This document shows, piece after piece, positions 5,952 to 6,383 of a stretch of DNA of 6,383 nt. The position numbers were made by a program, and so were the translations under genes. The first letter of the stretch is position 1; each line of letters opens with the position of its first letter. The notes under the pieces are model-generated. The model saw nothing but the letters and a program-made list of their open reading frames with translations. It searched no databases and had not been told where the DNA came from. Source of the stretch: Rickettsiales bacterium (GTDB lineage Bacteria > Pseudomonadota > Alphaproteobacteria > Rickettsiales > UBA8987); contig JAHDHN010000052.1 in assembly GCA_020631295.1 (NCBI GenBank), positions 1 to 6,383 of the forward strand, written 5' to 3'.

Positions 5952-6383
5952 TCAAACGCCCTGCTGTTCATAGAGCTGGCTGCTTTCATCGGTGAGTGAT
6001 TCTGTGCCGGCAATGTCGCTCTGATACTCCAGCGCATCTTGCAATGCATCATTGCCTGTGTCGCGCGCCATGTCTTCTTCCATGGCCATCATCCAATCTT
6101 GGCCGGCTGCTGCTTTGGCCTGGCCCGGCTCTTCTGGTGGTTCATTCACATAAATCTCAAGCGTAGTAGCAGTGCTTTCTGTGTCACTACCATCTGTTGC
6201 CACGGCTTTTACCGTAAGCTGCATATTGCCTGCTGCCTCTTCGCTCGCGGTGAGCAATAAGCCTTCTGCCTCCTCTTCGGTGAACTTCCAGCTGGTGCCA
6301 GAAAGCTTGGTACCTTGGTTAAATTCCACATTCTCTGGCACGTTGCTGATTTCATAATGCAGGCTCTCGCTGCCATCTGTGTC
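5952..6383 (-). CDS. C-terminal end of a large cadherin/Bap-like repeat surface or secreted protein (partial)
   Basis: The frame is open to the window edge, so 143 C-terminal residues are seen and the true start lies outside. The first 79 residues read as one repeat unit of the kind found in giant adhesins and RTX/VCBS-type proteins: DTDGSESLHYEISNVPENV at the start, then a WKFT... L.LTA segment and a closing QLTVKAVATDGSDTESTATT ... LEIYVN beta-strand section. In known families this pattern (D.DGSE.L.Y.I..VP ... LTV.A...DG..T...T) is repeated many times in an extracellular stalk. The last 64 residues (from NEPPEEPG) are different: 16 acidic and only 2 basic residues, a methionine cluster MMAMEEDM, no LPXTG, no membrane helix and no RTX nonapeptides. 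Adhesion or biofilm function is inferred from the repeat type only. A GTG at 6341 is internal to the repeat, not the start. Confidence 0.8.
   Translation of the reverse strand, partial: DTDGSESLHYEISNVPENVEFNQGTKLSGTSWKFTEEEAEGLLLTASEEAAGNMQLTVKAVATDGSDTESTATTLEIYVNEPPEEPGQAKAAAGQDWMMAMEEDMARDTGNDALQDALEYQSDIAGTESLTDESSQLYEQQGV

Noticed and set aside
6039..6357. Plus-strand frames opposite the surface-protein gene
   Set aside because: The minus-strand frame shows a recognisable adhesin-type repeat and is open to the edge; the plus-strand frames are cysteine-rich shadows.
1..6383. CRISPR array, transposase, tRNA/rRNA or defence genes
   Set aside because: I saw no regularly spaced repeats, no transposase or nuclease motifs and no RNA-gene signatures; all long frames are accounted for by housekeeping genes and one surface protein.

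Overview
The window looks like ordinary chromosomal housekeeping DNA from an alphaproteobacterium of roughly 50% GC. The evidence is a class I (archaeal/alphaproteobacterial-type) lysyl-tRNA synthetase in place of the common class II enzyme, an alphaproteobacterial-style MiaA divergent from serB, and a DEAD-box helicase with a short basic tail. I cannot name the genus.

Layout, left to right. lysK (+, 14-1585) faces miaA (-, 1684-2592). Their 98-bp convergent gap holds two inverted copies of a hairpin repeat. miaA and serB (+, 2569-3501) are divergent, and their most likely start codons overlap by 24 bp, so each gene's promoter must lie inside the other gene. serB overlaps tyrA (+, 3498-4451) by ATGA, making a serine/tyrosine biosynthesis operon. 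tyrA faces a DEAD-box RNA helicase gene (-, 4572-5747), and that 120-bp gap is mostly an imperfect palindromic element. Upstream of the helicase is a 204-bp gap with a perfect 9-bp hairpin and a possible 16-codon leader ORF that overlaps the helicase start. Beyond it lies the 3' end of a gene for a large repeat-type surface or secreted protein (-, 5952 to the right edge, incomplete).

Functionally, lysK (lysine charging), miaA (tRNA A37 prenylation) and the helicase (RNA remodelling) serve translation and RNA metabolism. serB and tyrA complete serine and tyrosine synthesis. The repeat protein is unrelated accessory content.

I found no CRISPR array, transposase, rRNA, tRNA or defence system, and no convincing undescribed multi-gene system. 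The items worth a second look are small: palindromic repeats in the gaps, the overlapping divergent starts, the leader ORF with its start codon in a hairpin loop, a DETD variant of helicase motif II, and the unusual ends of TyrA and the surface protein.
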